This document shows positions 10,054 to 20,600 of a DNA stretch of 64,000 nucleotides, piece by piece. The stretch is from the NCBI RefSeq assembly GCF_030323265.1, contig NZ_CP104992.1, positions 310,001 through 374,000 of the forward strand. Reading direction: 5' to 3'. Source of the DNA: Terrirhizobium terrae (GTDB lineage: Bacteria > Pseudomonadota > Alphaproteobacteria > Rhizobiales > Rhizobiaceae). The notes beneath the pieces were generated by a model. That model worked only from the letters and a program-made list of their open reading frames with translations, was not told the DNA's origin and searched no databases. The stretch's first letter is position 1. Each line of letters starts with the position of its first letter. The position numbers and the translations under genes were made by a program.

Positions 10054-11010
10054 ATGAGGATCTGTGTTTTCGTATTCTTCTGTGTCTTGGAATTGTGCCT
10101 GCCGCTCGCGGCAAGCGCCTTCGAAGAGAAGATCGATATACCCTCGCGGGCTCTGACCGAAGAACAGTTCCTCCGGGGCGAAGTTTCCGCCGCGACTGAA
10201 ATCACTCTGCGGTCAACGCTATCCGGACCGGATGCCGGGGAAAAACGCCCCGTCGTGATCCTGATGCACGGCGGCGAAGGACCGAGTAGTGGAGCCGTAT
10301 GGAGCTGGAGCCGGTACCTGAATAGCATCGGCGTTGCAGCCCTCTCCCTCGATAGTTTCACCGCCCGCAATCTCACCAACATCTCCGCCGAACAGGCCTC
10401 ACTGCCGCAATTCGTCCAGATCTACGACGCCTATCGCGCCGCCGAAATCCTGGCGGCCCACGAAAGGATCGATCCATCCCTCATCGTGATCATGGGCTTT
10501 TCCCGCGGCGGCACCGCGGCACTCTATGCGGCGCTGACGCGCTTTCACGACGCCTTTGGGCCAACCGCTGGCAGGATCGCCGCCTATTTACCCTTCTATC
10601 CTCTTTGCAATTTCAAGCTGAAAGGCGAGGAAAGCGTCACGCCCGCTGCCATCCGCCAGTTCCACGGAACCGCCGACGACTGGACGCCGCTCGGCCTCTG
10701 CGAGGACTATATCGGGCGCCTGACAAAAGCCGGATATGACGCGACGATCACCGCCTTTCCCGGCGCCCTGCACGCCTTCGACAATCCGCGCAATCCCGCC
10801 CTCTATGCCGATGCCAACTGGCAAACCTCCCGCAACTGCATGCGCATCGAAAAGGATGGCAAGCTTCTGAACGCAGCCACCGGAGAACCGTTTTCCTATA
10901 CCGACGCCTGCGTCGAATACGGCCCGAGCGTGCAATACAACGACAAGGCCACCACCGCCGCACAACAGGCGGTAAAGGGCATTATCGAGGGACTGGTGGC
11001 CAAGAAATAG
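10054..11010 (+). CDS. Secreted dienelactone-hydrolase-like alpha/beta hydrolase
   Basis: A 318-residue exported hydrolase. Residues 1-22 form a signal peptide (ending LAASAFEE). The alpha/beta fold shows the oxyanion HGGEGPS segment, the nucleophile elbow GFSRGG and a late acid/His pair in HGTADDWT and GALHAFDNP. Four cysteines in the mature part may form periplasmic disulfides. Substrate unknown. It lies 41 bases behind the DUF4242 gene on the same strand. Confidence 0.85.
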   Translation: MRICVFVFFCVLELCLPLAASAFEEKIDIPSRALTEEQFLRGEVSAATEITLRSTLSGPDAGEKRPVVILMHGGEGPSSGAVWSWSRYLNSIGVAALSLDSFTARNLTNISAEQASLPQFVQIYDAYRAAEILAAHERIDPSLIVIMGFSRGGTAALYAALTRFHDAFGPTAGRIAAYLPFYPLCNFKLKGEESVTPAAIRQFHGTADDWTPLGLCEDYIGRLTKAGYDATITAFPGALHAFDNPRNPALYADANWQTSRNCMRIEKDGKLLNAATGEPFSYTDACVEYGPSVQYNDKATTAAQQAVKGIIEGLVAKK

Positions 11011-11023
11011 CAGGCGGCCGCGT

Positions 11024-11977
11024 TCACTTGAGCAGCCGACGAATACCTGAAAGCAGGCTGGTACGAGCGTCGGTGGCCAGCTCGCCCGGCAGCATGTCGA
11101 AGCCGTGAACGGCCCCCGCATAGAGCTGCAGGTCGGTCGGCACGCCGCTCCGCAGCAGGCGCTGGGAATAGGCGATATCCTCGTCGCGGAAGAGGTCCAG
11201 GGCACCGGTGACGATCAGCGCCGGCGGCAGCGCCTCGAGATCAGGGGCGAGAGCAGGCGACAGATAGCGCGCCTGACTATCGTCCAGCGCTCCAGTTCCC
11301 CTCACCTGCTCCCAGGCAAAGGTGATCAACGCGCGATTGACGACGAATTCGCCCGTCAGCGGATCGTCAGACGGCGCGGCTGTGGTACCCGTCCTTATGT
11401 CCAGCATCGGATAGACCAGGACCTGCGCCTTCAACGGAACCTCGCCGCGATCCCGCGCCAGCAGTGCCAGAGCAGCAGCGAGACCGCCACCGCCGCTGTC
11501 TCCCATGACGATGATCCGGTCAGCATCGACACCGAGTTCCGCCGCATGGGCATGCAGCCAGGTCAGAGCTGCGTAGCAATCTTCCAGCCCGGCCGGAAAC
11601 GGTGCTTCCGGCGCCAAACGGTAATTCGGCGCAACGACGAGCGCGCCGGTCTCCTGCGCAAGCTTCCTATGGGCGCCGGCCATCATCTCGGCTGTCCCGG
11701 CAATCATTCCGCCGCCATGCAGGTAGAGAATAGCGGGGACAGCTGCCTCGCCCCACTCTTCTTCAGGACGATGGATAAGTGTCCGGATATCCGACACGCC
11801 GGACGGACCCGGGATGGTCTGAACCTCGAACTCAACCGGCACCGGCGTCATCAGTGCACCAAGCCCGTCGACCATGACCGAGCGAAAGTCTTCAAGCCCA
11901 TGCTGATCCGCATCAAAACTGAAAAAGCCGGCAACCATGTCGCGTTGTTCGGGATGGACGAGATTAAGAGTGGTCAT
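11024..11977 (-). CDS. Hormone-sensitive-lipase family esterase (family IV)
   Basis: A 317-residue cytoplasmic esterase. It carries the family IV oxyanion motif HGGGMI, the nucleophile motif GDSGGGG, and the catalytic Asp and His in GALDLFRDE and AVHGFDML. I chose the start at 11977 because GGAGA lies 8 bases upstream; an in-frame ATG at 11992 is possible. The gene is divergent from the TetR regulator at 12045, and a 12-bp inverted repeat lies between them, so TetR control is likely. Substrate unknown. Confidence 0.9.
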   Translation of the reverse strand: MTTLNLVHPEQRDMVAGFFSFDADQHGLEDFRSVMVDGLGALMTPVPVEFEVQTIPGPSGVSDIRTLIHRPEEEWGEAAVPAILYLHGGGMIAGTAEMMAGAHRKLAQETGALVVAPNYRLAPEAPFPAGLEDCYAALTWLHAHAAELGVDADRIIVMGDSGGGGLAAALALLARDRGEVPLKAQVLVYPMLDIRTGTTAAPSDDPLTGEFVVNRALITFAWEQVRGTGALDDSQARYLSPALAPDLEALPPALIVTGALDLFRDEDIAYSQRLLRSGVPTDLQLYAGAVHGFDMLPGELATDARTSLLSGIRRLLK

Positions 11978-11993
11978 CGCAACGATCTCCATG

Positions 11994-12063
11994 TATTTAT
12001 CACAACGACCATTCCAATAAACACAAACGCGACGAATTACAACAATGACCATTGTGATAAATA
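11994..12063. promoter_or_regulatory. Inverted repeat, candidate TetR operator region
   Basis: TATTTATCACAA at 11994-12005 is repeated exactly, in inverted orientation, as TTGTGATAAATA at 12052-12063. Each arm is followed inward by a CATT-containing segment, and the near-palindrome ACAATGACCATTGT adjoins the right arm. The pair spans the promoter space between the esterase and the TetR gene and overlaps the first TetR codons, as expected for autoregulation and repression of the divergent gene. Binding is inferred. Confidence 0.55.
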
Positions 12064-12658
12064 ATCGCGGCCGCGGCAGGCCCGGGCTTTCGACCGCGAT
12101 CAGGCACTCCAGCACGCGATGGAAACTTTCTGGGCCAGTGGATACGACGCGACATCGGTGCCCATGCTGACCGAAGCCATGGGCATTTCCGCCCAGAGCC
12201 TGTATGCCGCCTTCGGCTCCAAGGACGCCCTTTATCGCGAGGCCATCGCGCTCTATCAATCGACGGTCGGCGGTTTCGGCGCCCGCGCCATGGCCGAGGA
12301 AGATGACGCGATCGCCGCGATGGCGCGCCTGTTCCGCGACGCCGCCTCCGCCTTCACCAGTTCGCCGACGCATCCCGGCTGCATGATCACCGCGGCGCCT
12401 TCCGGGCAGAGCGATGATCCGCTCACGATCTTCGGACGGCAGCTTCGCGCCGAAGCCATGCGGCAGGTTAAAGGCCGGCTCGAACGCGGCAAGCGGGAAG
12501 GCCAGCTACGTGCCGACACGGATTGCGATGCATGGGCCCGCTATGTCGTCGGCGTCACGCAAGGCCTGTCGACCCAGGCGCTCGATGGGGAAACATTGAA
12601 AGGCTTGCTCACAACCGCCGAGATCGCGGCGCGCGTTTTGGAAGAGTTGCGACGATGA
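12045..12658 (+). CDS. TetR family transcriptional regulator (frameshifted in this sequence)
   Basis: A DNA-binding repressor of about 204 residues once corrected. The N-terminus (MTIVINNRGRGRP) is in a different frame from the helix-turn-helix (ETFWASGYDATSVPMLTEAM). Adding one C to the C3 run at 12081-12083 joins them as GRPRAFDRDQALQHAM, a typical TetR start. The remainder has the C-terminal TetR_C-like region with TAAPSGQ and GVTQGLSTQA. It is divergent from the family IV esterase and probably controls it. Confidence 0.82.
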
Positions 12659-12851
12659 GTTTGGAAACGACCTGCCGACGGCCCATTCAGACAGAGCGGA
12701 CCATGATCCTTTGATGTGTGCCACGACGGCCGGCAACGCATCTGGTTTAATAAGAAACCAATAATTCACGCTTAAGCTTTGGTTAAAGTGAGATTGACTC
12801 CATCATTCGATCTCAACTGACTTTTTGCCGCAGTTGCGCGTTTATAGCTCC

Positions 12852-13133
12852 ATGACTGAGCTCCATATGACGTGGATAAGGGCAGTTGCCGAAACGGCAA
12901 GCTATAGACGAATGTACACGCTGGCGTCCGAGATCGCCGCCAGCGACGATGCCACGCGAGACATGCGCCATGCCGCAAGACGTGTCGTGCGCGCGCTGAA
13001 GCCCGTGATCGACCTGCCTATTGCCGATGCCGTCGCCTTGGCGCGCGCCAGAAAACGGTTTGCCGAACTGGCCAAGGTCGTGGCCAACGGCTCCCTCGCA
13101 TTGGCCGACATGCCGAGGGCCAGCCGGCGATGA
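12852..13133 (+). CDS. Hypothetical protein
   Basis: A frame of 93 residues from ATG 12852 (an alternative TTG lies at 12825), rich in alanine and arginine and predicted to be helical (residues 20-90 include RHAARRVVRALKPVIDL and ARARKRFAELAKVV). Third codon positions are strongly GC-biased like those of real genes here, but I do not recognise a family. It stands alone between the TetR gene and a convergent hydrolase. Confidence 0.45.
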   Translation: MTELHMTWIRAVAETASYRRMYTLASEIAASDDATRDMRHAARRVVRALKPVIDLPIADAVALARARKRFAELAKVVANGSLALADMPRASRR

Positions 13134-13227
13134 GCGGTGGACACGCCTCCTTACGCATTCCGCGAACCCTGACGCCTCTCCAATAGCTCGATCTGGAGAG
13201 GCGGCGATGGGATATGGCCTGCGGGGG

Positions 13228-14234
13228 TTAAGGCGAGAATATCGCAAGTGCGAGTGTGATCGCTCGGTCATGGATCGTCGACCGACTGATGCCGGGAGGA
13301 TCGACACAGATGCCCGGCTCGTTTTCCTTTCCCCATGGACTGCATTCGCAAAGAAAACTGTAGTGGCCTGCATCGGCGCTCAACAGGTCGAACGTGCTAT
13401 TCGCGAGATGTCGATGCAGCCATTCGGCACAGAGGTCCGAGGGCGCTTCGAGGTCTGCGCCGACGGCTGCGATGCCGACCGGTTCGACGATCGCCTGCAG
13501 GCTCTCGACATTGAAGCCGCGCACGGTCGGGGCCGGCGCGCATAGAAATGCACCCTTGATGCGCGTATCCCTGAATGAAGCCGATTGCCGCTCCCAGGAA
13601 GCGCGGAAGACCGGACTGCTTTCAAGCAGCGGTTCGACCTGCGCACCAAGATGCGGGAATTCGCGCGGACCAATGTCCCATCGTCGCCCCTTCGACCATT
13701 CGAGGAACGGCCGCATCTGCGTGATCCCTCCGAGCAGGGATACTGCCGTATAACCCCCGAGGAAAAACCGCTGGCAAAAACCCGATCGAGATCGAGGCGG
13801 CTGGCAAACGGTCCTAATGCCGCGTGATAATCGAGGGTGACGATCAGATCGCGCGCCCGCTCCCACCAGCACAGGAAACCCTCCGCCCGACAGGGTTTCG
13901 ATCCCGTGTTGCCATGATGGTCCACGCCGATCACGACAAAACCCTGCCGTGCCAGACCCTCGGCCAACCATGCAAGGCTGGCCGCCGTACCGCCTGTTCC
14001 GTGGGAGAGAAGGACCACAGGATAAGACGGATGGTGGTCCGAAAACGCTGCATCTCTCCTGGCATGTTGCGGAACGAACAGTTGTGGCTCACTCACACCT
14101 TCCAGAGTTGAAGAGCTCTCGGCATCATCGGTCGGGTACCAGACAGACCAGCCCAGCGGTCGCGCCCTCTGGCCACTCCAGTCCAGCCGATCCGGATCGA
14201 CCGCCATGCCTGCTGTAAAGCCAATCCTGAACAT
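13228..14234 (-). CDS. Dienelactone-hydrolase-like alpha/beta hydrolase (frameshifted in this sequence)
   Basis: About 335 residues after correction. The N-terminal frame gives FRIGFTAGMAVDP, the strand/oxyanion motif LLSHGTGGTA and the start of the nucleophile elbow ASGFSS. The second frame continues GGYTAVSLLGG and ends near the catalytic His (DAGHYSFL). The break is in the C5 run at 13754-13758; one more base restores GFSSGGYTA, a normal GxSxG elbow. It resembles predicted dienelactone / PAF-acetylhydrolase-like proteins. Substrate unknown. Confidence 0.8.
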
Positions 14235-14301
14235 GCGCCCTCCGGCATCTCAATGTGGCTGTGCTATGCGAGCATTCCGTTTTTCACGGCAGAGACCGAC
14301 T

Positions 14302-15020
14302 TCATCCCTTCCGCGGGTCATCCCTCTTCTCGAGCAGCTCGATCTGAATCTGCTGCAGTTCCGCCAAGCGTTCCCATTGCTTGGCCATCTGGTGGTCGAT
14401 CTTCTCGTGCAGCTGGCGGATTTCGAGTTCGGCCCTGAGGTTGATCATGTAGTCGTTCTCGGCACGCAGCCTGTCCTTATCCTCCTGCCGCTTCTGGCTC
14501 ATCATGATCACCGGCGCCTGCAGCGCTGCGAGGCAGGAGAGCACGAGGTTGAGCAGGATGAAGGGATAGGGGTCGAAAGGCTGCGCCATCAGCCCGATGG
14601 CATTCACCGTCATCCAGATCACCAGAACGGCAAGGAAGGACAGGATGAAGGTCCAGGAACCGCCGAAGGACGCCACCTTGTCGGCGACGCGTTCGCCAAA
14701 ACTTGACTTTCGATCCATCACGCTATCGGCACTGGACTGCACCGTGAGCGTGCCCTTCTCGAAACTGTCGAGCACATGCCGGTCGAGATCGGAAAGCTCG
14801 CCGCGCTCCTCCTCCAGCAGGTTCTCCACATAGCGTCGCCGGAAGCGCGCCAGATCCTCGTCGCAGATCAGACTTTCCGGGCTGCATTCCTTCACCTCCT
14901 CGGCGATCATCTCATAAAGACGCGGCCTTAGGCTGCCGGCCTTGTGCAGCTTGGAAAAGGAAACATCCGACCACAGACGACGCAGCGTCCGGTCTTGCCC
15001 GAAGGGGAGTGGCTGTTCAT
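14302..15020 (-). CDS. DUF1003 membrane protein with N-terminal zinc knuckle (frameshifted in this sequence)
   Basis: From ATG 15020 the frame reads MNSHSPSGKTGRCVVCGRMF, giving the CxxCG knuckle usual at the N-terminus of DUF1003 proteins. The rest of the gene is in another frame (KLHKAGSLRPRLYEMIAEEV onward). Adding one T to the T4 run (A4 at 14955-14958 on the plus strand) joins them into 239 residues. Two membrane segments follow (FILSFLAVLVIWMTVNAIGL; YPFILLNLVLSCLAAL), then a coiled coil. The ATG overlaps the stop of the upstream ABC gene (15017-15020), so the two are translationally coupled. Function unknown. Confidence 0.85.
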
Positions 15021-16873
15021 GAAGCTTTACCGCTGTCCTTGCTGTTGTCGTCGCCAGTGGTGTTATCCGCATCCCCGTTGGCTGGGGCCTCTCGGTGATT
15101 TCCAGACCCGTTCGGATGCAACGGCGCCAGATGGAACGTCGTCGGCTTGAATGTCTTGGCGAATTCCTCCGAACGGCCGATATAGACGAGCGTCGAGCCT
15201 TCGAGGCCGGAGAGAACCTCCATCAGCCGCTCGCGCGTTTCCTGCTCCAGGCCTTCCAGCACATCGTCCATGATCAGCCAGTCGGGCTTGCGAAGAACGG
15301 CATTGGCCACCTGCAGCGCCGCCTCCTCCTCCTTGTCGAGAAGCCGGTCCCAGCGTTCCACATCGTCCAGCCGGTCGACATAGCGGTCGAGCCCGACTGC
15401 CGTCAGTGCCTCCTGCAGCGCCTCGTCGCTCACCTGCTGCATGCTGGCTGGGCCGGTGGCGGGATAGGTCATCACCTCGCGGAGCGTCGCGGTCGGGAGA
15501 TACCCTTCCTGCGGCATCAGGATCAGCCGTTCGGCCTGCGGCAGGCTTATCTCGCCCTTGCCCCAGGGCCAGATGCCGGCGATCGCCTGGAAGAACAGGT
15601 GCCGGTCTGTGCCGGGATCGCCGTTGATCATCACCTTCTCGCCGGGCTTGACCATGCAGACATCTTCCTTGAGCCGGATGCCGTGGCCCGCAGCCCCCTC
15701 GTCCGGCTCGCCATAGACTTCGACGGCATGGATGCGCAGCCCCTCGTCCTTGTCGCCACGGGCATAGGCGATAACCTCGCCTTCCTTGGCCGGCGTATCG
15801 GTCATCAGAAGCGCGTTGCGGAAGAAGGAGACGCGCGCCAGCGTCGCCCGCCAGTCGGCGATGACGCTGAAATTCTGCACATACCAGCGCAGCGCCGTGT
15901 TGACCTGGTTGAAGGCGCCGACCGCCATCATCAGGCCGCCGAAGGTCAGTTCGCCGGAAAAATACATCGGCGAGGCGATGATTATCGGCGCCACCAGCGC
16001 CAGCCAGCCGAAGCCGGACGAGACCCAGGTCAGGTTGGTCAGCGCCCAGGCGAGCTTGCGCAGCATGTCCAGCACGCCGTCGATCGCGCCCTGCACCCGG
16101 ACGAGCTCGTTCGGCTCGCCGCGCGCGAGCGTGATCGGCTTCAGGTTCTCGTTGGCGCGCACCAGTGCGGCGCGCAGGTCCGCCTCCTTGGCGTAGCGGT
16201 CGGCATTCAGCCGCGCCAGCCTGCTGCCGACAACGTTGCTGAGCACGGAACCGGTCAGCGCGTAGAAAATGGTCGCCCACAGCATATAGCCTGGAATGAC
16301 AAGGTAATGGCCGCCGATATGGAAGCCGAAATCGGTCGAGATCGCCCACAGCACGCCGATGAAGCTGCCGAGCAGGATCGTCGAATTGACCAGCCCGATC
16401 GAAAGCGCCGTCGTATTCTCCGCCAGGATACGGGTATCCTCGTGCAGACGCTGGTCGGGATTGTTGGCGATCGCGCCCGCACCGCCGAGCTTGAGCGCCC
16501 GGCCGGGCGTCAGCCAGACATTCGCGAGATCCCGCGCTAGCCCTTCGCGCATTTTCAGCGCCGTGATCTGGTTCAGCCATGTCTGGATCACGTTGAGCAG
16601 GGTCAGCGAGAAGGCGATGACCGCAAACACCACCAACTGGCGCAGGAATTCCGGCATGTCGCGCCGTTCCAGGGCATCGTAAAACGGGCCGTTCCATTCG
16701 TTCAGCTTGTAGGTCGCATAGGTCGTGGCGATGATGATGACGAGAAGTGCCACAGCCAGCATCACCAGCTGCCGGCGCACCGGCGAAGTCCAGAAGGCGC
16801 TCATCATCATCTTGAGCTGGCCGGAAAGCGAAAGTTCGTAGGGTTCGGTCACCCCTGCGGACGTTTGCGACAT
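15017..16873 (-). CDS. SbmA/BacA-like ABC transporter, membrane plus degraded ATPase domain
   Basis: A 618-residue protein. Residues about 35-370 match the SbmA/BacA/YddA membrane domain (WNGPFYDALERRDMPEF, RLHEDTRILAENTTAL). The C-terminal ABC domain has lost its catalytic motifs. The Walker A position reads GDPGTDRHLFF, without the GK[ST] core. The signature position reads LDKEEEAALQVANAVL instead of an LSxGEQQR-type motif. Walker B reads WLIMDDVLEGLE, and the switch histidine is replaced in VYIGRSEEF. It therefore probably does not hydrolyse ATP normally. GGGAGGA precedes the ATG. It overlaps DUF1003 by four bases. Confidence 0.85.
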   Translation of the reverse strand: MSQTSAGVTEPYELSLSGQLKMMMSAFWTSPVRRQLVMLAVALLVIIIATTYATYKLNEWNGPFYDALERRDMPEFLRQLVVFAVIAFSLTLLNVIQTWLNQITALKMREGLARDLANVWLTPGRALKLGGAGAIANNPDQRLHEDTRILAENTTALSIGLVNSTILLGSFIGVLWAISTDFGFHIGGHYLVIPGYMLWATIFYALTGSVLSNVVGSRLARLNADRYAKEADLRAALVRANENLKPITLARGEPNELVRVQGAIDGVLDMLRKLAWALTNLTWVSSGFGWLALVAPIIIASPMYFSGELTFGGLMMAVGAFNQVNTALRWYVQNFSVIADWRATLARVSFFRNALLMTDTPAKEGEVIAYARGDKDEGLRIHAVEVYGEPDEGAAGHGIRLKEDVCMVKPGEKVMINGDPGTDRHLFFQAIAGIWPWGKGEISLPQAERLILMPQEGYLPTATLREVMTYPATGPASMQQVSDEALQEALTAVGLDRYVDRLDDVERWDRLLDKEEEAALQVANAVLRKPDWLIMDDVLEGLEQETRERLMEVLSGLEGSTLVYIGRSEEFAKTFKPTTFHLAPLHPNGSGNHREAPANGDADNTTGDDNSKDSGKAS

Positions 16874-17021
16874 CGAGCGAATCCTCCCGCCATGCCATGC
16901 GACGAAACCATCGAAGACTTACCATGACGACATGGGTTGTACAGGCCGCCCTGACAACGTTCGATTTCAGCCCGGCTACCGCTATATGCTCAAGAAGAGA
17001 TAAACCAGCAGGGAGACTGCC

Positions 17022-17473
17022 ATGCCGAGGATCGATGTCGCGACCGTGCCGTCGGAAAAGGGCTCAGCCTATCCCCCGCCATTTGATGCCGCTTGCGCAG
17101 ATCGCCTGCGCCAGCGGCTCGGCAATGCGGGGGCCTGTCCGATTTCGGCATAAACCTGATGCACCTGCCGCCCGGCGGCTGGTCAAGCCAGCGCCACTGG
17201 CATTCGCATGAGGACGAGTTCGTCTATGTTCTTCAGGGCGAACTCGTGCTGGTCGAAGACGAAGGCGAAACGCCGCTTCGCGCCGGAGACTGCGCGGCCT
17301 TTCCGAAGAACACCGGTAATGGCCATCACATGATAAACCGCTCCGACGCGACGGCGGTCTATCTGGAGATCGGCTCACGCCATGATGACGACATCACCAC
17401 CTGTTCGGATGCAGATATGAGAAGCCGCAATTCGGACGGCCGCTTCGTGCACAAGAACGGCACTCCGTACTAG
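17022..17473 (+). CDS. Cupin domain protein (frameshifted in this sequence)
   Basis: A single-domain cupin of about 150 residues. The N-terminus (MPRIDVATVPSEKGSAYPPP) lies in one frame from ATG 17022, behind an AGGGAG ribosome site, and the cupin core in another. Adding one G to the G5 run at 17129-17133 joins them as NAGGLSDFGINLMHLPPGG. The core has the metal motif HWHSHEDEFVYVLQGE (HxH...E) and the second motif with GDCAAFPKNTGNGHHM. Substrate unknown; related proteins are often sugar- or transcription-linked. Confidence 0.85.
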
Positions 17474-17614
17474 GGTACGCACGCCGTTGTTTAACCACGC
17501 AAACGTCCTTGCATTCTCTCCCCGCATTGCACAAACTCGCCGATAACGATGATGGTTCGGCCCGCTCAACGAGGTCGGCAAGGGGCGCCCGCAACAGGGC
17601 AATAAAGGGGTTCA

Positions 17615-20600
17615 ATGTCGATCAAGGCGAGCATCTACCACCTCACCCATTACAAGTATGACAAACCCGTCCGCCTCGGACCGCAGATCATCCGCCTCAA
17701 ACCCGCCGCCCATTCGCGCACCAAGGTGCTGAGCCATTCGCTCAAGGTCACGCCCGAAAATCACTTCGTGAACCTGCAGCAGGACCCCTACGGCAACTAT
17801 CTCGCCCGCTTCGTCTTTCCCGACCCCGCGACCGAACTGAAGATCGAGGTCGATCTCGTCGCCGACATGACGGTCTATAATCCCTTCGACTTCTTCGTCG
17901 AGGAAGAGGCGACCAAGTGGCCGTTCGCCTATCCCGAAACGCTGGTCGAAGACCTTTCCATTTATCGCGAGCCGGAACCGGCAACGACGCGCCTGCAAGC
18001 CTTTCTCGATACGATCGACAGGACGGAAGGCCAGCCGACGGTCGATATGGTGGTCGGCCTCAACGCCCGCCTGCAGCAGCAGATCGGCTATGTCATCCGC
18101 ATGGAACCCGGCGTGCAGACGCCGGAGGAGACGCTGCAGACCGCGAAGGGCTCCTGTCGCGACACGAGCTGGCTCCTCGTCCAGATCCTGCGCCATCTGG
18201 GCTTCGCCGCCCGCTTCGTCTCAGGCTACCTGATCCAGCTGACGCCGGACCTGAAGGCACTCGACGGCCCCTCCGGCACCGAAGTCGATTTCACCGACCT
18301 GCACGCCTGGTGCGAAGTCTATCTACCCGGCGCGGGCTGGATCGGCCTCGACCCCACCTCCGGCCTCTTGACCGGCGAAAGCCACATTCCGCTTGCCGCG
18401 ACGCCTCATTACCGCAATGCCGCGCCGATTTCCGGTGGCTATTTCGGCGAGGCGGAAACCTCGTTCGACTTCGCCATGAAGGTCTCGCGCGTCGCCGAAC
18501 ATCCGCGCATCACAAGACCCTTTTCCGACGAAAGCTGGGAGGCGCTGAACGATCTCGGCGAACAGGTCGACCGGGTGCTCGAAGCGCAAGACGTGCGGCT
18601 GACCATGGGCGGCGAGCCGACCTTTGTCTCGATCGACGATTTCGAGATCCGACGAATGGAATACCGGCGCAGTCGGCCCGACCAAGCGGGAAAAGGCAGA
18701 CATCCTGATCAGAAAACTGCGCGAAAAATTCGCGCCGGGCGGCTTTCTGCATTACGGCCAGGGCAAGTGGTATCCGGGCGAAAGCCTGCCGCGCTGGACT
18801 TTCTCGCTCTACTGGCGCAAGGACGGCAAGCCGATCTGGAAGAACCCGGATCTCGTCGCCAAGGAGGGTGGTGACTACCATGTCGGCGAGGAGCAATCGC
18901 AGACATTCCTGACCGCGCTCGCAGCCGAACTCGGCATCGAGGCCGAGATGGTCGTGCCGGCCTATGAGGATCCGGCGGAATGGATCATCAAGGAAGGCTC
19001 GCTGCCCGACAATGTCGATCCTTCCAACTCCAAGCTCAAGGACCCGGAAGAGCGCAACCGCATGGCCCGCGTCTTTGAACGCGGCCTGACGAAACCGACC
19101 GGCCACGTCCTGCCGGTTCAGGCCTGGAATGCCCAGGCAATCGGCAAACCCGCGAGCCGCCGCTGGATCAGCGAAAAATGGAAGACCCGGCGCGGCCGCA
19201 TCTTCCTCGTGCCCGGCGACAGCCCCGTCGGCTACCGCCTGCCGCTCGGCACCCTGCCCTATATTCCGCCATCGCAATTCCCTTACATCCACGAGGCCGA
19301 TCCCTCGATCCCGCGCGGCCCGCTGCCCGAGACGATCACGCCCGCCGGCCATGCACCGGAAGGTCGGGCCATGCCGGAATCCTCGTTCACGCCGGGCGAC
19401 ACAGCCAATCCCGGCCGCATCGAGCAGACGCTCAGTGAGATCGGCGGCGCCGTGCGTACCGCCATCTCCGTCGAACCACGAGACGGACGCCTTTGCGTCT
19501 TCATGCCGCCGGTGGAGAAGATAGAGGACTATCTCGAACTGATCGCCGCCGCTGAAAACGCGGCAACAGAACTCGGCCTTCCGGTCCATATCGAAGGCTA
19601 CGCCCCGCCCCATGACGAGCGTATCAACGTCATTCGCGTTGCCCCGGACCCGGGCGTGATCGAGGTCAATATCCATCCGGCATCGAGCTGGAAGGAAACG
19701 GTCGACATCACCACGACGATCTACGAAGAGGCCCGCCAGTCGCGCCTCGGCGCCGACAAGTTCATGATCGACGGCCGCCATACCGGCACCGGCGGCGGCA
19801 ACCATGTCGTGGTCGGCGGCGCCAATCCGAATGACAGCCCCTTCCTGCGCCGGCCGGACCTGTTGAAGAGCCTCGTGCTGCACTGGCAGCGCCACCCGTC
19901 GCTCTCCTACCTCTTCTCCGGCCTGTTCATCGGCCCAACCTCCCAGGCGCCGCGCATCGACGAGGCACGGCACGATTCCATGTACGAGCTGGAAATCGCG
20001 CTTTCCCAGGTGCCGGCTCCGGGCCAAGGCCAGCCACCCCTGCCCTGGCTGGTAGACCGGCTCTTCCGCAACCTCCTGACCGACGTGACAGGCAACACCC
20101 ACCGCTCGGAAATCTGCATCGACAAGCTGTTCTCGCCGGATGGCCCGACCGGCCGCCTCGGCCTTGTCGAATTCCGCGGCTTCGAAATGCCGCCGAATGC
20201 CCGCATGTCGCTTGCCCAGCAATTGCTGGTGCGCGCGCTGATCGCCCGCTTCTGGAAGAACCCGCTGCAGGGCAAGTTCGTCCGCTGGGGCACGGCGCTC
20301 GCCGATCGCTTCATGCTGTCCCATTACATCTGGGCCGATTTCATGGACGTGCTGCAGGATCTGCGCGAAAACGGCTTCGACCTGCGCCCCGAATGGTTCG
20401 AGGCGCAGTTGGAATTCCGCTTCCCCTTCTTCGGCGAGGTCGAATACGAAGGTGCGAAACTGGAATTGCGCCAGGCGCTCGAACCCTGGCACGTCATGGG
20501 CGAACAGGGCGCCATCGGCGGCACGGTGCGGTATGTCGACAGTTCGGTCGAGCGCCTGCAGGTCAGGCTGGAAACGACCAACCCGTCCCGCTACACCGTC

